Assembly (NCBI RefSeq): GCF_000220395.1
Contig: NW_004086294.1
Location: forward strand, 1-64,000
Reading direction: 5' to 3'
DNA length: 64,000 nucleotides
Source: Ichthyophthirius multifiliis
Lineage: Eukaryota; Ciliophora; Oligohymenophorea; Hymenostomatida
Positions 36,012 to 49,502 of this stretch are shown here, one piece after another. Numbering within the stretch: the first letter of the stretch is position 1; the number at the start of each line of letters is the position of its first letter. The position numbers and the translations under genes are program-made. The notes under the pieces were generated by a model. The model was not told the DNA's origin and did no database searches. It saw nothing but the letters and a program-made list of their open reading frames with translations.

Positions 36012-36387
36012 TCACTATTTAAATATTTTATTTATAATAGATTCAAGCTCTAATTTATGTACTTTACTAGATCCACTAGCGGTAGATGCACTAGGCTTTC
36101 TACCTACATATATTAAGTTATGATTTTAAATTAATACCTCTTTTTTCAATTCTTTTAATATCTATAAAAAATAAAATAAAAAAAGATTATATAAATAAAA
36201 AAAGAAAATACTAATTCAATTCTAGGTTCTACATATTACCATGCTCCATTATTTTAATGTTCTTCCTAAGACCAAATAAAATCTGCGTTTATATAATTTT
36301 AAATAGCAGTTCTAAAATCTTCATAAGGAAAAGGAGCTAATTATTCTATTCTAATAATAGCAATATCCTAAAAAAAAAATGTAAATA

Positions 36388-36447
<60 letters not shown>

Positions 36448-38581
36448 TATATTTTTTTTTTTTACTTTTCTTTTTAATTCTTCACGTGAATTCAATAAAT
36501 CCCAATATACTTATCCTGTACAGATAACGCATTTTTTTATCTTATTATTTTCTTCTAAATTAGTAGATGTTTCTGGTACAACAACTTTAAATAAATTTGG
36601 ATTATCAGAAAATTCTGTAAATTCTTTAATATTTGAACAAGACTATTTTTTGTTAAAAATTTATTAAATATATATTTTTAAGATAAAAATATAAATTTAT
36701 ACTTATTTATATCTTAATAATTTTTTAGAAGTAAAACAAATTAACGGTTTTCTAAAATCTCGATGCATTTATCTTCTTAATGCATGGAAATAATTTGCTG
36801 AATATGAACAATAAATAACCTACCAATTGATATTTCTAGCTTATCCTTTATATCTTGTAGATGGGTTTTAAATTGCTTAATTAATATCATCATCACATGA
36901 TTATAGAAACCTTTCTATTCTTCCTGAAGAATGTTCAGGTCCTTAACCATCCATACCATGTGGTAAAAGAAGTACAATACCAGTTTATACTCCCCATTTA
37001 GCTTCACCTGTAGAGATATAATTATCAATAATAATTTACCCTCCATTAGCAAAATCACCAAATTAAGCTTCCCATATAGTTAAACAATTTGGGTTTGTAA
37101 TAGAATAACCATATTCGAACCCTAAGACTCCATATTCGGAAAGATGAGAATTTACTACTTAGAATCTATTGCTATTTCTGATATTTTCAGGGAGTACTTA
37201 TAAGATCGGTTTTATTTTTTTGACTGAAACTTAATCGTTTAGAACTGCATGTCTTTAAGAGAAAGTTCCCCTTTCAACATCTTGGCCTGAAATCCTTATA
37301 TTGTATCCTTCATGCAATAAAGTCGCAAAAGCTAAAGCTTCAGCTGTCGAAAAATCAATTTGATCGCCCGTTTTTATAGAATTCACCCTCGCTTGGAATA
37401 TTTTCTGCAAGTTCGGATGCATATTGAAGTCTTCGGGAGTCTAACATATCTTCAAACCAATTTCCATTAATAATTTTTTATCAAAAGCAGTTCCTCCCAT
37501 AACTCCTTTAGACTAAAAAGGGTTATTAACAACTTCCCACGGCTAACTTCTCCACTAAGCAGGGTTAAAACCTTCTTCTTTAGAAGTCATATATGCTTTA
37601 GTGAGTGCTTATACATAATGTTATTCAATTTCCTTGACTTCGTTCTAAGTAATTATTTTCTCATCTAACAACTTCTTAAGATATTTGGAATAAACAGGAA
37701 CCATCTTCTCGATTTTGGAATACATCATAGGCTAAGTAAAACGAGGCTCATCTAATTCATTATGTCCATAGAGTCTATAACCAATAATATCTATCATAAC
37801 GTCTTTTTAGAAAGTATTTCTGTAGTCTAAAGCCAATTTTATAACGGCGTCAACTAAATCAGGTTCGTCAGCGTTTACATGGAAAATTGGAGATTCAACA
37901 GTCTTCATTACATCAGTTGAATATAAACCAGTTCGATATTCGGCAGGAGTTGTAGTAAAACCTATTTAGTTATTAACAATTATATGTACTATTCCTTTTG
38001 GAGAATAGCCGAATAGTTGTTACATTTATAAAGATTCATAAACTACACCTTGTCCCGAAAATGCTGAATCTCCGTGGATAAGTATTCCTAATGTTCTTTT
38101 TTTTATTTTAAAAGAAAAAAATAAATAAATATTTTTAATTATTTTATTTTTTAATATTTGTTTATATATAATTCAATATATTTATTTATATTTTATTTTA
38201 GATATTTATTTCAAATATGTTTTTGTTATATATATATATACTTGTTTCCGTTTGTGTCATTTTTAAAATCTTAAACTGCGCGTGTACATCCCATAGTTAC
38301 AGGATTTACAGTTTCTAAATGAGATGGATTCGGTAATATACTCTTTTTTATATTAATATAATTATGTATATGTATATATGATGTTACCATTTTAATTTTC
38401 TTTCCATTAGGATATGTTTTAATTGTTGTACATCCTAAATGATATTTTACGTCGCCAGAATTTCCCCATTCTGCTTAATCTAAAGTTTTGTCTCTTATTT
38501 CTTAAAATTCTGCAAATATTTATTCTAAATTCTTATCAAATACACAAGCTAATGTACTTAATCTACCTCTATGTGGCATAC

Positions 38582-38630
<49 letters not shown>

Positions 38631-39585
38631 TTATATATTATTATATATATTTATATATATTTTTATATTTTTTTTTACCTAAAATTATTGATTCAATTCC
38701 ATTTTCACATGCATGATCAGCTAAACAACTTAAACCTGAAATTACAGAATCACAACCTTCTATTCCGAATCTTTTAGATGTCGTAAATTTATTTTTTAAG
38801 AATAAATTAAATTATTCACTTTTACACAAGCGGTCAAATGTTTTTTTCTTATCATTGCTTGATATTTCAGATAAACCTAATTTTTCTATTCTATTTAAGA
38901 GCCAAGAACGTTATTCAATATTTTCAATATGAAAAATTTCATATCCAACTTTTCCGCAATATATTTTTTTGCAAATTTCTATAATTTCGTTTATTGTCCA
39001 TTCGTCTTTTTATTCTAAGAAATACTAAAAAAAATATTATTATATTTAATTTTTTTTTTTTTTTACTGCAATTTATTTTAGCCAAGGACCTTAGACTAAT
39101 TAGAAAGTTTGCAATCTTTCGCTTTCGGTAAGGTCTTACCCTTAATTTACATCTTAATAAGCTTTTTTTCCGAATTCTTGAAAATTTCCTAATTCTTTTT
39201 TTATATATATATATAATATTTTTTAATTTATTTTATTACATAATGGATCAACATCTGCTAGTTAATGTCCTAATACTTAAAAGCTACGAATTATATTAAA
39301 TGCTTTAAAATGAAGTTAAGATTGCTTTTCTATTATTTAAGGTGATAAAACTGTTGATTATGGATTAGATATTGATTATTCTTATTAAGCCTTTTGGAAA
39401 TATTTATCCCATGAATCGTGTACTTTGGAAGGATCTTTTAACCATAAATCATACATTTATTCCATATAAATACTATTTCTGGAATTCAAATTTAAGTCTT
39501 TTAAAGACTTGGTTTTGAAGAATGTTTATAAAGACTTTACTTGTAGAGATTTTATGCTTTTTATAGATTTATAACAATATAACAT
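36012..39585 (-). CDS. OGDH: 2-oxoglutarate dehydrogenase E1 subunit
   Basis: The thiamine-diphosphate subunit of the mitochondrial complex that turns 2-oxoglutarate into succinyl-CoA in the citric acid cycle. ATG 39585 begins a basic, Ser-rich presequence ([13 protein letters not shown]). Family landmarks in order: [10 protein letters not shown] near the N-terminus; [14 protein letters not shown] and [10 protein letters not shown] of the ThDP site; [27 protein letters not shown]; and the final [15 protein letters not shown] at 36012. Introns are short and A/T-only, some with (AT)n (36385-36432; 38587-38640). The large central exon (about 36690-38090) reads without a break, so this gene is likely functional. 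Confidence 0.95.
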
Positions 39586-42199
39586 ATTTATTTTTTGTTA
39601 AAACTTTTTATTTTTTTATTTATTTTCCTATATTTTCTATTTTTAATAGAAAACATAAATTAATTTTAAATAATTTTTTTTTAAATAATAATATATAATG
39701 TTAAAAAAAACTTATATATAAATATATGTGTTTTTTATTTATGTAAAATTATTTTATTTTAATTTTAATATTTTTTATAATAAAAAATTATAATTATTTA
39801 TTTTAGTTTAATACTATTATATATAAAATGTTTATTATTTTAATATTTGACAAAAATGAAATTAAAATATTAATTCTAATCTATCTGTTTTCTCATTTTA
39901 AGTTAATACTAAATTAGTATTTTAAAAAAAAACTATGACTATTATACTCAAATTATATGAACATTATTGAGGTTTATAAAAAATAAAAAAATATTATCAA
40001 ATAATCTTCTAACTATTTATTAATTGTTTTTGCAAAAATTTTTTTATTATTCCAAAAATATTATGGTTTTTCATTTCTAAATTTCAATCATAATTAATAT
40101 CTATAATAAAACGTTATTAATAACCTAAACTAAAAAAAAATCTGATTTGTTTTTGACATAAAATTTTATTATTTAAAAAAAAAAATTAATCAATATTTAT
40201 TAAAATAATCGAAATTTATCTGTAAAAAATTAATTTAATTAATTAATTCAAATATGCTTTTACTTGTTCAGATTTGATATTTAAAATTTTTTTAAATTAA
40301 AAATATGTTTTAAAAAAGTAATTATTATAGCATAATAAAATAAATTAGAAGTAAGTTTAATATTAAATAAAATTATTTAAAAAATCTAAACTATATTAAA
40401 ATTATTTATATAAATAATAAAGTATTTTATTTGATAATATTAATATATATATATTCTTAAAAAAAATATTTAAACATTATTAAAAATATTTAAATAATAG
40501 AAATTATAATAGTCTTAGATTAAGCAATATAATAAATATTAAAATTTTTATAATAAACTAAAATTAAAAATATATATATATATATATATATAAATATAAA
40601 TATTTATATATTTTAAAAAATTTTTAATTTAACTTAAATGTTTTATTAACATTTATATTTATTTTTTAATAAGTATTTTTTAGTTTATATTTTTTTTTTT
40701 CAAGCATTAGATATAATTTATATTAATAATTTATTTAATTTATAATTTTTCAATATATTCTTTTTTTAAAAATATTTCTTATTATAATTTATTTTAATAT
40801 TTAATTTGCTTTCCTTTAAAAAATATTAATATTTTCTCTAAAATAACACGAATCCTTATATTAAATTTATAACAATATTTTTTTAAAATATATTTTTCTA
40901 AAATACTTTAATTTAATTTTTTTTATTATATATTAAGATAATAGATATAATATAACTTATAAAAATTTGTGATCTCAAACAAACATATAATCTTTAATCA
41001 CATATTATTTTTTAATAGAATTTATAAGATTTATTCACCAAAACCCACTAAATTTTTTTTTTTAAAAAAAAAAATTCAAAATATTAAAATTATACATATT
41101 TATTATATATTAATATGAAATAAATAACATTATTTTTAATTTTCATCAATAAAAATTCAATAAGGAAAAAAAATACTTTTATATAATTTTTAATTATTTT
41201 ACGTTTCTTATCTGTTCTTATGAAATACTTTTAAAATAAAGAGTTTATATTACTTACAATATCAATTATATATATTATATAAAAATAAATTTGAGTATAA
41301 AATATATCAAAAATAAATATAATTAAGTGTTTTCAAATTTTTATATAAAAGTCAACTAAAATTAAATTTAACTATATCTAAAATTAATAAAACTTGAAAT
41401 ATTAAAAAGAATATATTAATAAATGTACAAAATAAATAAAAAAAGGAAGTTTTTTTTAATATTTAACTTATATATTTATAAAAAAATTAACAATGTTTTT
41501 AAGAATTTACTTCTTCTTTATATTCAAAAGTTTTTTTATGCTAATTTTAATAATAGTTAATTGTTTGATTATTTTTTATTTAGTTTTGACTTGTATTAAA
41601 TAATAAGTAATAATTCAATTTTTTGTTATAAGATTATTAAATTTAGAGTATGAAGATAATATTTTTTGAATTGTTTATAAAACTTTAATTATTTTTATAT
41701 TTTAAATTATTTAATTTAAAATATATATTTCTTTAAATTTAAAAGTGATATCTATATTTATTTAATATATTATATAAATATTTTTGTATTCTTTAAGTTG
41801 TGAAGATGTTAATTTAAAGCGCTTTTTTATTATTTGAATATAAGATAATTGATTTAATATAAAATATATATTTTAAAAAAAATTCATTTATTTAGATAGA
41901 ATTTTTTTTTACATATTATTTATTTTAATATATTTGTATAATCAAAATTTTAAAATTTATAAAATTATTTATCAAAAATAATTAAATATTATAAATCATT
42001 TATTATAATATTTATAATGTAAATTATATTATATTATATAAAATATAAATGAATATATTTATATATATATATATATGTATTCTTGTATTTGCTATAAATA
42101 TTCTTAAAAATCATTTATTTATTTTATATTAAAAAAATCATATATATACATGAATTTTATTAATTATAAAAAAGTTTACAAAATATTTCTTAATAAATT
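39586..42199. other. Long intergenic A/T-rich region
   Basis: About 2.6 kb of A/T with (AT)n near 40575-40595. No conserved coding texture found; a 58-codon hydrophobic frame at 41493-41669 is considered chance. Confidence 0.5.
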
Positions 42200-42593
42200 A
42201 CAAAAAAAAAATCATAATTAATTTTTAGCTTAAGGATTAACTTTATTTCTTAGTATTTTCTTTCTATTATATATTATTATTATATTTTTTTATATTTATA
42301 TGTTTTTTACGTTCTTCCATCATCTCTTTCTTCTCTTTTCATTTTAAATAATTTTTCGTATAATTATGTTGTATTGACCTCTAATTCGTCTCTTGAAATG
42401 CTTTTTAACTTTTTCTAATAAATCTTCATCTGTACAATCTAAATTAAAGAACATCTATTTAATTAATTATGAATTATTTTTAATATTTTTATATTATTAT
42501 AAAAAAAACTCTATATCTTAATAATGAATCTTATGATAATTTTGCAAAATCAGGTAAAAATAATTCTTCAGATTCCATTTACATTTTGTTCAT
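42200..42593 (-). CDS. SAP30-like small protein (Sin3 corepressor subunit)
   Basis: ATG 42593 starts M-N-K-M-Q-M-E-S-E-E-L-F-L-P-D-F-A-K-L-S-Q-D-S-L-type sequence. The L-P-D-F-x-K-L...S-L-x-R-Y-R pattern is the opening of the SAP30/SAP30L Sin3-binding domain. A short intron (about 42460-42510, ending AAATAG) leads to an exon with C-T-D-E-D-L-L-E-K-V-K-K-H-F, matching the second helix of that domain. Then one base appears wrong and the next frame reads S-R-D-E-L-E-V-N-T-T-Q-L-Y-E-K-L-F, equal to the third helix. A Lys/Arg/Glu-rich end follows and no clear TGA was found before about 42200. SAP30 bridges Sin3 and histone deacetylases. The call rests on short motifs and should be tested. Confidence 0.55.
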
Positions 42594-43730
42594 TTTTTTT
42601 ATTAGTATTATTTTTTATATTTTAATTTTTTTATTTCTTTTTATTTTTTGTAAATTAAATATTTTAATTATATATTTTATAAATAATAACAAAAAATTAT
42701 ATAATAATAAGTTAATTTTTGTTTTTATATTATAAATATAATAAAAAAAGTATATATAATATAATTAAACTGATTAATTTTTATAAATTATATAAAATAT
42801 CAAATATAAAAAAAAACATGAAAAAAAAGTATAAAAGACTTTAAATAAAATATTAATATTTTTTTAATAAAAACAATAAAATTAATTATTGTTTATGTTC
42901 TCTGTTAATATTAATAATAATATTAAAAAAAGTTAGAAAAAAATATATTTATTATAATTAATTAATATATAATAAAATATAAAAAAATTAAAATTATATG
43001 TACGAATTTTATATTTTTAATAATAATATATTTATTTTTTATATTAATATAGGATTAAATTACTAAATAATAAGATAATTTTGATAAAAATAAATTTGAT
43101 TATATTTATATAAATAAATATTTGTATAAATATATATATATATGTATTTAATAAATATTAATTTAATTTAAATATTTTATTTTTTTTATTTTTAAAATTT
43201 AAAAATATTTAAATTACATTTAATATATATATTTAATTTTAAAATATAATATATGAAAAAATTGTCAAATATTTACTATAATATTTAAATTATTTAAATG
43301 TTTTAATATTTATATTTATATTTATATTTCTAATCTTTTTAATTTTTAATTTTTTTTTAAATTTTATTATAAAAACATAATCTAATAAATATTTTCATTT
43401 AAATTGTTTTTTTTTAATTTAATTAATTTTTTTTTTTACTTAAATTATAAAATAAAACAAGATGATATTCAAAAATACTTGAAATATTATTTAATCGATA
43501 ATTTTTTTTTTTTTTTCTTTTTTGCTTATAAATGAAAGGATATTTTTTTAATAAAAAATATATTTTATATATTTTATATATTTATATATTACAACATATT
43601 TATCTTACTTAAATAAAATAAAATTAAAAAGTAAATTTTAAATAAAAGTAAAAAAGTAATTTTTTTATTCATTATTTTCTATTATCGAAAAGTAAAAAAT
43701 TAAAATATAATTGACTATAAAAAAACAATA
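42594..43730. other. Intergenic A/T-rich region
   Basis: Low-complexity A/T on both strands, no coding texture. Confidence 0.5.
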
Positions 43731-44650
43731 TCAAAGATTACTATACCTTAAAAACTAATAAGAAATATTTGCCACAGAAACTAAAATAAGTCCAATAACC
43801 ATAAAATCATCAATCAATCCTAAAGGGCCTAATAATGAAGCAGGTAATAAATTAATAGGTGAAAGTACATATATAATAGATAAAATTAATCTTTTATTAG
43901 TTAAAATATTTATAATGATAAAATACATTCCTTTCATAGTATTAAAAATTTATTTTATTCTTTTTAAAAGAAAAGGAACATCTTTAATAATTTCTTAAAT
44001 CTAAATAAAAATATTATAATTATATTAATTATATAAAAATAAGTATATGTTTTTTAAAAATATATACATTTCTTTTATAATTAGAATGTTTTGCATTATA
44101 ACTTTTTAATTACTATAATATATTTGTATCTTCACATGTTTTGATATCACAATTTTCGAAATCTCGAAAAAGTAAATTAATATCTCTTCTACAATATGGA
44201 CATACTATTTTTTATTTTTATTTACTATTCCAATAATTTACAATACAATTTCCTAGATTATGATAAAATAAGATATAAAAAATATATAATATATATATAA
44301 ATATATATATATAATATTTTATTTAAATTTAAAATGTATTACCACAAAAAAAATGTTAACATTAAGAAAAAACAGGTAAATTAATTTATTATAAACATAT
44401 GTTACATTCTTCTTTTTCTAAAATCTTTTACTATAATTTTATTTTGCTTATTTAATAGGTACTTGGATGATCCCAATTAAATAATTTGTAGAATTTATGT
44501 ATTAATTTATTTAATTATTTATTTAATGGATTTATTATAAATGAATTGTTTAAAAATAATTATATATATTTTTAGCATTTTTTTATTAATTTTAGCATTT
44601 TTTAATTCTATTATTAATATCTCTTTTATTAGTTTTAACAATGATTTTTT
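43731..44650 (-). CDS. RNF170-like RING E3 ligase with DUF1232
   Basis: RNF170 is an ER membrane ubiquitin ligase (in animals it degrades inositol-trisphosphate receptors). Upstream of the ring, N-W-D-H-P-S-T-Y is followed by the C3HC4 finger E-C-N-I-C-L-Q-Q, C-Q-H-F-F-C-G, then after a short intron (about 44275-44335) G-N-C-I-V-N-Y-W and V-C-P-Y-C-R-R. The C-terminal exon carries membrane helices and the DUF1232 signature Y-V-L-S-P-I-N-L-L-P-A-S-L-L-G-P-L-G-L-I-D-D-F, as in RNF170. Stop TGA at 43731 after Y-Q-F-L-R-Y-S-N-L. The order ring, then DUF1232 close to the end, is specific to this family. The start codon is not resolved; the frame is open to about 44650 but no convincing ATG lies in it. 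Confidence 0.8.
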
Positions 44651-45729
44651 AATTCTTTCCTTCAACTAGTTTGTAAAGAAAAAAAAATAATTAATTAAAT
44701 AAATTTAAGTATTATTATTATTTTATGTGTGAAACATATGAAGATTATAATATATTATATTATTATTTATTTATTAATTATTTAACAAAATAATAATAAA
44801 TTAATAATATTATAAAAAAAGAAAATTATAAAATTATATTTGTATTAATATTTTTTTAATTGAATGTATTACTATTAAATTGAAAGAATAAAAAATATTA
44901 TAATTATTATATATTTATATAAAATAAATATTATTTATGTAATTTTAATTATAGGGATAAGAAAAATATTTTAATATTTGTCTATATAATTTAATTATTA
45001 TATTTTGTATTAAGAAAAACAAAATAAAAAAATTTCGAATTTTTTTTTTTAAAAAAATATAAAATAAAACTAAAACATTATTTTATATATTTTTTTAAAA
45101 ATAGAAAAAAGAATTATCATGTTTTTTTATTTTAACAAAAATAAAAGTTAAAATGCTATATAATTATATTATATATTTTTAAAAAACATATATATAACAT
45201 TAAATGTTTTAATAAAATTATTTTGTTTTAAAATAATTTTGATATAAAATTAAATATATAATATTTTATATTTCTTAATATTTTATATAATTTTAATTTA
45301 AAATATTCATAATAAATAAATAATATTTTCATATATGGAAAAATAACAAAAATTAAAAAAAATCAAAATGTAAATAAATACATATAATATTTTAATTTTC
45401 ATTTAAATTTAAATTTTAATTTTTTTAAAAAATGAATATAATATAAAGTGAAAAAAAATATTATTAATAAATTTATATATATAAATAAATATATTGATTT
45501 TATTATATTAATAAATAAATAAATATATATATAAATATATATAAATAAATATATATTTATACATTTATATTTTTAAAAAATAAAATTTAATTTAATTTAA
45601 AAAATTATAAAAGTCGTAATTTAATTTTCTATTACATTTATTTTATAACCTGATATTTTTTTATAATTAATAAAAAAAATCCTAAAAGTTATATTTTTTT
45701 ATATATATTATTTTATATATTTAATATTA
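44651..45729. other. Intergenic A/T-rich region
   Basis: A/T runs and (AT)n-like stretches (45470-45570). Nothing else recognised. The 5' end of the RNF170-like gene may extend slightly into it. Confidence 0.5.
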
Positions 45730-46289
45730 TCATTATTTTTTAATCTTTAAATTAGTAGTATCAATTCTTGAATACGGTCCAATTTCATTATCGAAAATAT
45801 ATTAAATAGCAACTTTCAAATAACTAGTATGAAAAGGTAAATCTTAATAAAATTCTGGTGCAATCTTTCTTATTTTTGGCAAAGATCTCCAAGGAACCAT
45901 CGGAAAATCATGATGTTCTGTATGATAACCTAAATTAAGGTTGAAAAAGTTCGATATACCAAAATAATTATATGTTTCTTGTCCTTTCACAAATTCATAA
46001 TGTTCCGCAATTATATGCATTGCCAAAGGATGTAGTCCGAGTGCAAAAAATCCGCTTAGTAATAGGTATAATAAAGCATAAGGACCAATATAAGTGTAAA
46101 TAAGATAGTCTGTAGACATAATAAATGCAAAATTTAGAATGTCAGGCATATTAATTCCTTTTGGATTTATATATAGAGGTCTAATTGCATAAAAAAGAAT
46201 ATGAAAAAATAAAAAAAAAATCTTCCTTATTGGAGTATTAAAAGTATTTATTTCCCATTGCTATTTTTTTCAAATTTATATAAATAATA

Positions 46290-46325
<36 letters not shown>

Positions 46326-46914
46326 ATATATATAAATATATATATTAATATATATATTAATATATACATACTGTTGGTAAATCAGCATCTCTTTAAGGAT
46401 TTCCTTAATCTAAATGATGTTCTCTATGATAATGTGTAAAAGCCATTGCTGATGGAATACATGATGTAATATTTGTTATAAAAGCCATAAAACGGTTTAT
46501 ATTTATATTTTCGAATGCTGTATAATGTGTTAAATCGTGCAATAATGCGAACATTGTATGGTTCAAGGAGGCACCAAATACATAAATTGTTGATAAATAA
46601 ATTGGCCAAGAAGTATTTTAGATAAAATAGGCAATACAAAGTTAAATAGAAGTTACTATAATTGCTAAATAGGCACTTATTGGATCTTTTTTATACAATT
46701 CTTTTATTTAAGGATATTTTTTTAAAATAGCACGACGTCGAACTATATGAGGCTCTTCGTGTGGCATTATATGAAAATAAGATTTGTCTTTGGGAAATGA
46801 TGTTTCAGAATATATATATTTTCTGTCGATTATTTTGTCTTTTTAATACTCTTATAGTGACTCAAATAATACAGGAATTTAAGGATCTGCTTAATATTAT
46901 CTTGTCGCTGACAT
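45730..46914 (-). CDS. Sphingolipid delta(4)-desaturase (DEGS/DES1 family)
   Basis: ER membrane di-iron enzyme that introduces the double bond turning dihydroceramide into ceramide. ATG 46914 to TGA 45730 with one intron (46261-46371, GTATGT...AATAG), 357 residues. The N-terminal motif W/Y...H-I-x-R-R-R before the first helix is present (H-I-V-R-R-R-A-I-L). Three histidine boxes are complete: L-L-H-D-L-T-H, H-Y-H-R-E-H-H and G-Y-H-T-E-H-H-D-F-P. The sequence between them is strongly hydrophobic, as expected for four membrane helices. The reading D-A-D-L-P-T-Q-W-E-I across the intron fits the family exactly. All catalytic ligands are kept, so it should be active. Confidence 0.93.
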
Positions 46915-47590
46915 TTATTTGATTTTATTTTTTTAATAATATTTTAGTTTTTAATATATTTTTTTAAATATATATTTATTTGTATATAATTTATTTTATT
47001 TTAATTTTTTAAATAAATTTGATGCTAAAAGTAATTTTTATTTGAATAAATTAGAAAAACAATATATCTTTCTTTTTATATTATATTTTCTAAATTATTT
47101 AAATAATAATTTATAATATTTTAAATTTACGAAAAATATATTAGTAAAATATTTTTATTTAAAAATAAATAATTATACTAAGATTAATATATATGCTATT
47201 AATATAAGAATATCTATGTTTTCTATTTTATTTCTATGGTTAATAAAAATTAAGTTAAACATTTTTTTTTAAACATATATTTTATAATATGTATTATTAG
47301 AATGATATATATATTTATAAAAAATTAATTATATTTATATGTATTATTTGTAAATTTATCTTTATATATGTAATAATTTTTTTTATTTTTTTTAAAGAAT
47401 TATTTATATTTATATTTTAATCATTTTTAAGTCTTAATAAAATAAATATTAAACAAAAAAATTTTTTGAATAAATATATAACTAATACACATAACCATAA
47501 TATTATTAAATTTTTTAATATTTTATAAAAATTATATATTATAATTACATTAGTTTTGTATTAAAAATAAAAAAAGAAAAAATAAAAAAA
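46915..47590. other. Divergent intergenic region
   Basis: A/T-rich DNA between the start codons of the desaturase (minus) and the UBE2W-like gene (plus); promoters of both expected, no motif recognised. Confidence 0.5.
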
Positions 47591-47871
47591 ATGTAAGCAC
47601 GTATGACAAAAAGATTATAAAAAGATTTAGAAGCAATATAAAAAAATTATAAAGATTAATTTTAAGTTACATTACCCAAAAATGATCTTCAAATTTGGCA
47701 TATTGAATTTACAGCCTCCAAAGAAACAGTATTTGCAGATGAAAAATTTAAGTATAAAAATATATATATTTTTAAATATACATTTATAAAATAAAAAAAT
47801 AGATTATAATTTAAATTTTCACCAGAATATGTATAAGAAATAAAAATAAGATTTTTATTTTTTTAATAAAA

Positions 47872-47933
<62 letters not shown>

Positions 47934-48120
47934 ATATATAAATATATATGTAGCCTATTGAATCTCCTGAAGTAATTTTTATTGGAAAAGTACCAGATCA
48001 TGAACATATATATTCAAATGGATTTATTTGCTTATCAATATTATATGATGGTATATTTAAATATAAAAAAAATAATATATTTATAAATATATATATATAT
48101 AATTATATATATATAAATAA

Positions 48121-48155
<35 letters not shown>

Positions 48156-48380
48156 TATATAAAGAATGGAGTCCTGCATTAACTGTAGCATCAGTTTGTC
48201 TTTCAATTATTTCAATGCTTTCATCAGCATAAAAAAAAGTTTTTTTTTTATATATTATAAAGAAATAATTAATTAAATATTTAATAGGCTAGACCATTTA
48301 ACGATGCAGAGTTTTGTAAAAGATCTTAAGGGAGAGGTCCAAAAGCCTTTTTATGGAGTTATGATGATACTAAATGTTGA
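47591..48380 (+). CDS. UBE2W: UBE2W-like ubiquitin-conjugating enzyme
   Basis: E2 enzymes carry ubiquitin on a Cys; UBE2W attaches it to protein N-termini. Five exons join in frame: M-Q-A-R-M-T-K-R-L-Q-K-D-L; I-W-H-I-E-F; then after intron 47752-47802, L-Q-F-K-F-S-P-E-Y; after intron about 47840-47954, P-I-E-S-P-E-V-I-F; H-I-Y-S-N-G-F-I-C-L-S-I-L, holding the catalytic Cys; after intron about 48050-48164, W-S-P-A-L-T-V; and A-R-P-F-N-D after the last intron (48240-48287). TGA is at 48378-48380. The His-Pro-Asn tripeptide of most E2s is replaced by Y-S-N-G, which is typical of UBE2W. The C-terminus W-S-Y-D-D-T-K-C resembles the W-x-x-D-D-T-C end of animal UBE2W. Introns contain long (AT)n. Confidence 0.92.
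47873..47940. repeat. (AT)n microsatellite inside a UBE2W intron
   Basis: More than 20 AT units with one interruption, fully inside the second intron. Confidence 0.85.
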
Positions 48381-48422
48381 ATACAATTAATTTTTTTTAT
48401 TGATTATTTAAATAAAAATAAA

Positions 48423-48466
<44 letters not shown>

Positions 48467-48983
48467 ATTATATATATATTATAAATTTTAGTTATTATTT
48501 TTACTAATAATTTATTTTATTTTATTTAAATTATATTATGTAAAGTTTATATATATTTTTGCTAATTTTTTATTATACTTCTTTTTCTTATCATCAATTT
48601 TTTTTTTAATCTATATATTTTTATTTTTATCAATTTTAAAATAATAATAATTTTTTCTTTTTATAAAAATATAAAATAAAAATAAAAATAGTAAAATATT
48701 TTTTTATTATAATAAAGATTTTTAATTTTTCTATATAAAAAAAAATATTTAAATAGTACTTTTTTTTTATTTATACAAATATTTTACAATATATATTTAA
48801 AAAAATAAATTATTAAATAAAAGAATTTTTTTAAACTTTCTAATGATATTAATCAAAATTAATTTTATATGTATAATAAATTAAAAAAAACATATTATAT
48901 ATTTAATGAATAATTTTATAATAAAAAAAATAATTTTTTTCCAAAAAAAAAGTAAATTTCCAATATATCTTTATTCTTAATAA
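48381..48983. other. Intergenic A/T-rich region
   Basis: Includes (AT)n at 48428-48460. No coding texture. Confidence 0.5.
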
Positions 48984-49385
48984 ATGGATAATTAATTTCC
49001 CTTTAAAGTCGATAAAAACGAATTAAAAAATCGTCTTTCTAAAATTTAATTCGATGTTACCTAAAATGCTGCTACAGAATAACCGTTTACAGGTATTTAT
49101 GATAAACATTTTAATCCAGGATAGTATAATTGTGTGGTTTGTAATATTAAATTATTCAATTATTAAACTAAATATGATTCCGGAAGTGGCTGGCCAGCTT
49201 TTAGTCAAGGAGTTGAAGAAAACATATTAGAAAAAATTGATAAAAGTCATGGAATGGTCAGAAAAGAAGTTTTATGCAAAAATTGTGGGGCTCATTTAGG
49301 CCATGTTTTTGATGATGGATCTACAAATACTTAACTTAGATATTGTATTAATTCTGCTTCTATTGATTTTTAAAAATAAAATTGA
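48984..49385 (+). CDS. msrB: Peptide methionine-R-sulfoxide reductase MsrB
   Basis: Repairs oxidised methionine (R form) using thiols. Single exon of 133 residues, ATG 48984 to TGA 49383-49385. The zinc-binding pairs C-V-V-C and [12 protein letters not shown] are present, along with S-G-S-G-W-P-A-F and the catalytic Cys in R-Y-C-I-N-S-A-S. Length is typical of a single-domain MsrB. Six or more Gln are encoded by TAA or TAG, which is why the standard code hides it. No signal peptide or presequence is seen, so it is probably cytosolic. It lies 117 bases upstream of another plus-strand gene. Confidence 0.95.
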
Positions 49386-49502
49386 TTTTATATATATATA
49401 TATATTTTTTATAAAAAATTAATAATTTTTAATAAAAAAAAAAAAATATAAATAAAATTAAAGGAAAATATAAAAAATTTATATATATAAAATAAAAAAA
49501 AA

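Noticed and set aside
41493-41669. Small hydrophobic frame M-F-L-R-I-Y-F-F-F
   Set aside because: Made almost only of A/T codons, no homologue recognised, in a 2.6 kb spacer; probably chance.
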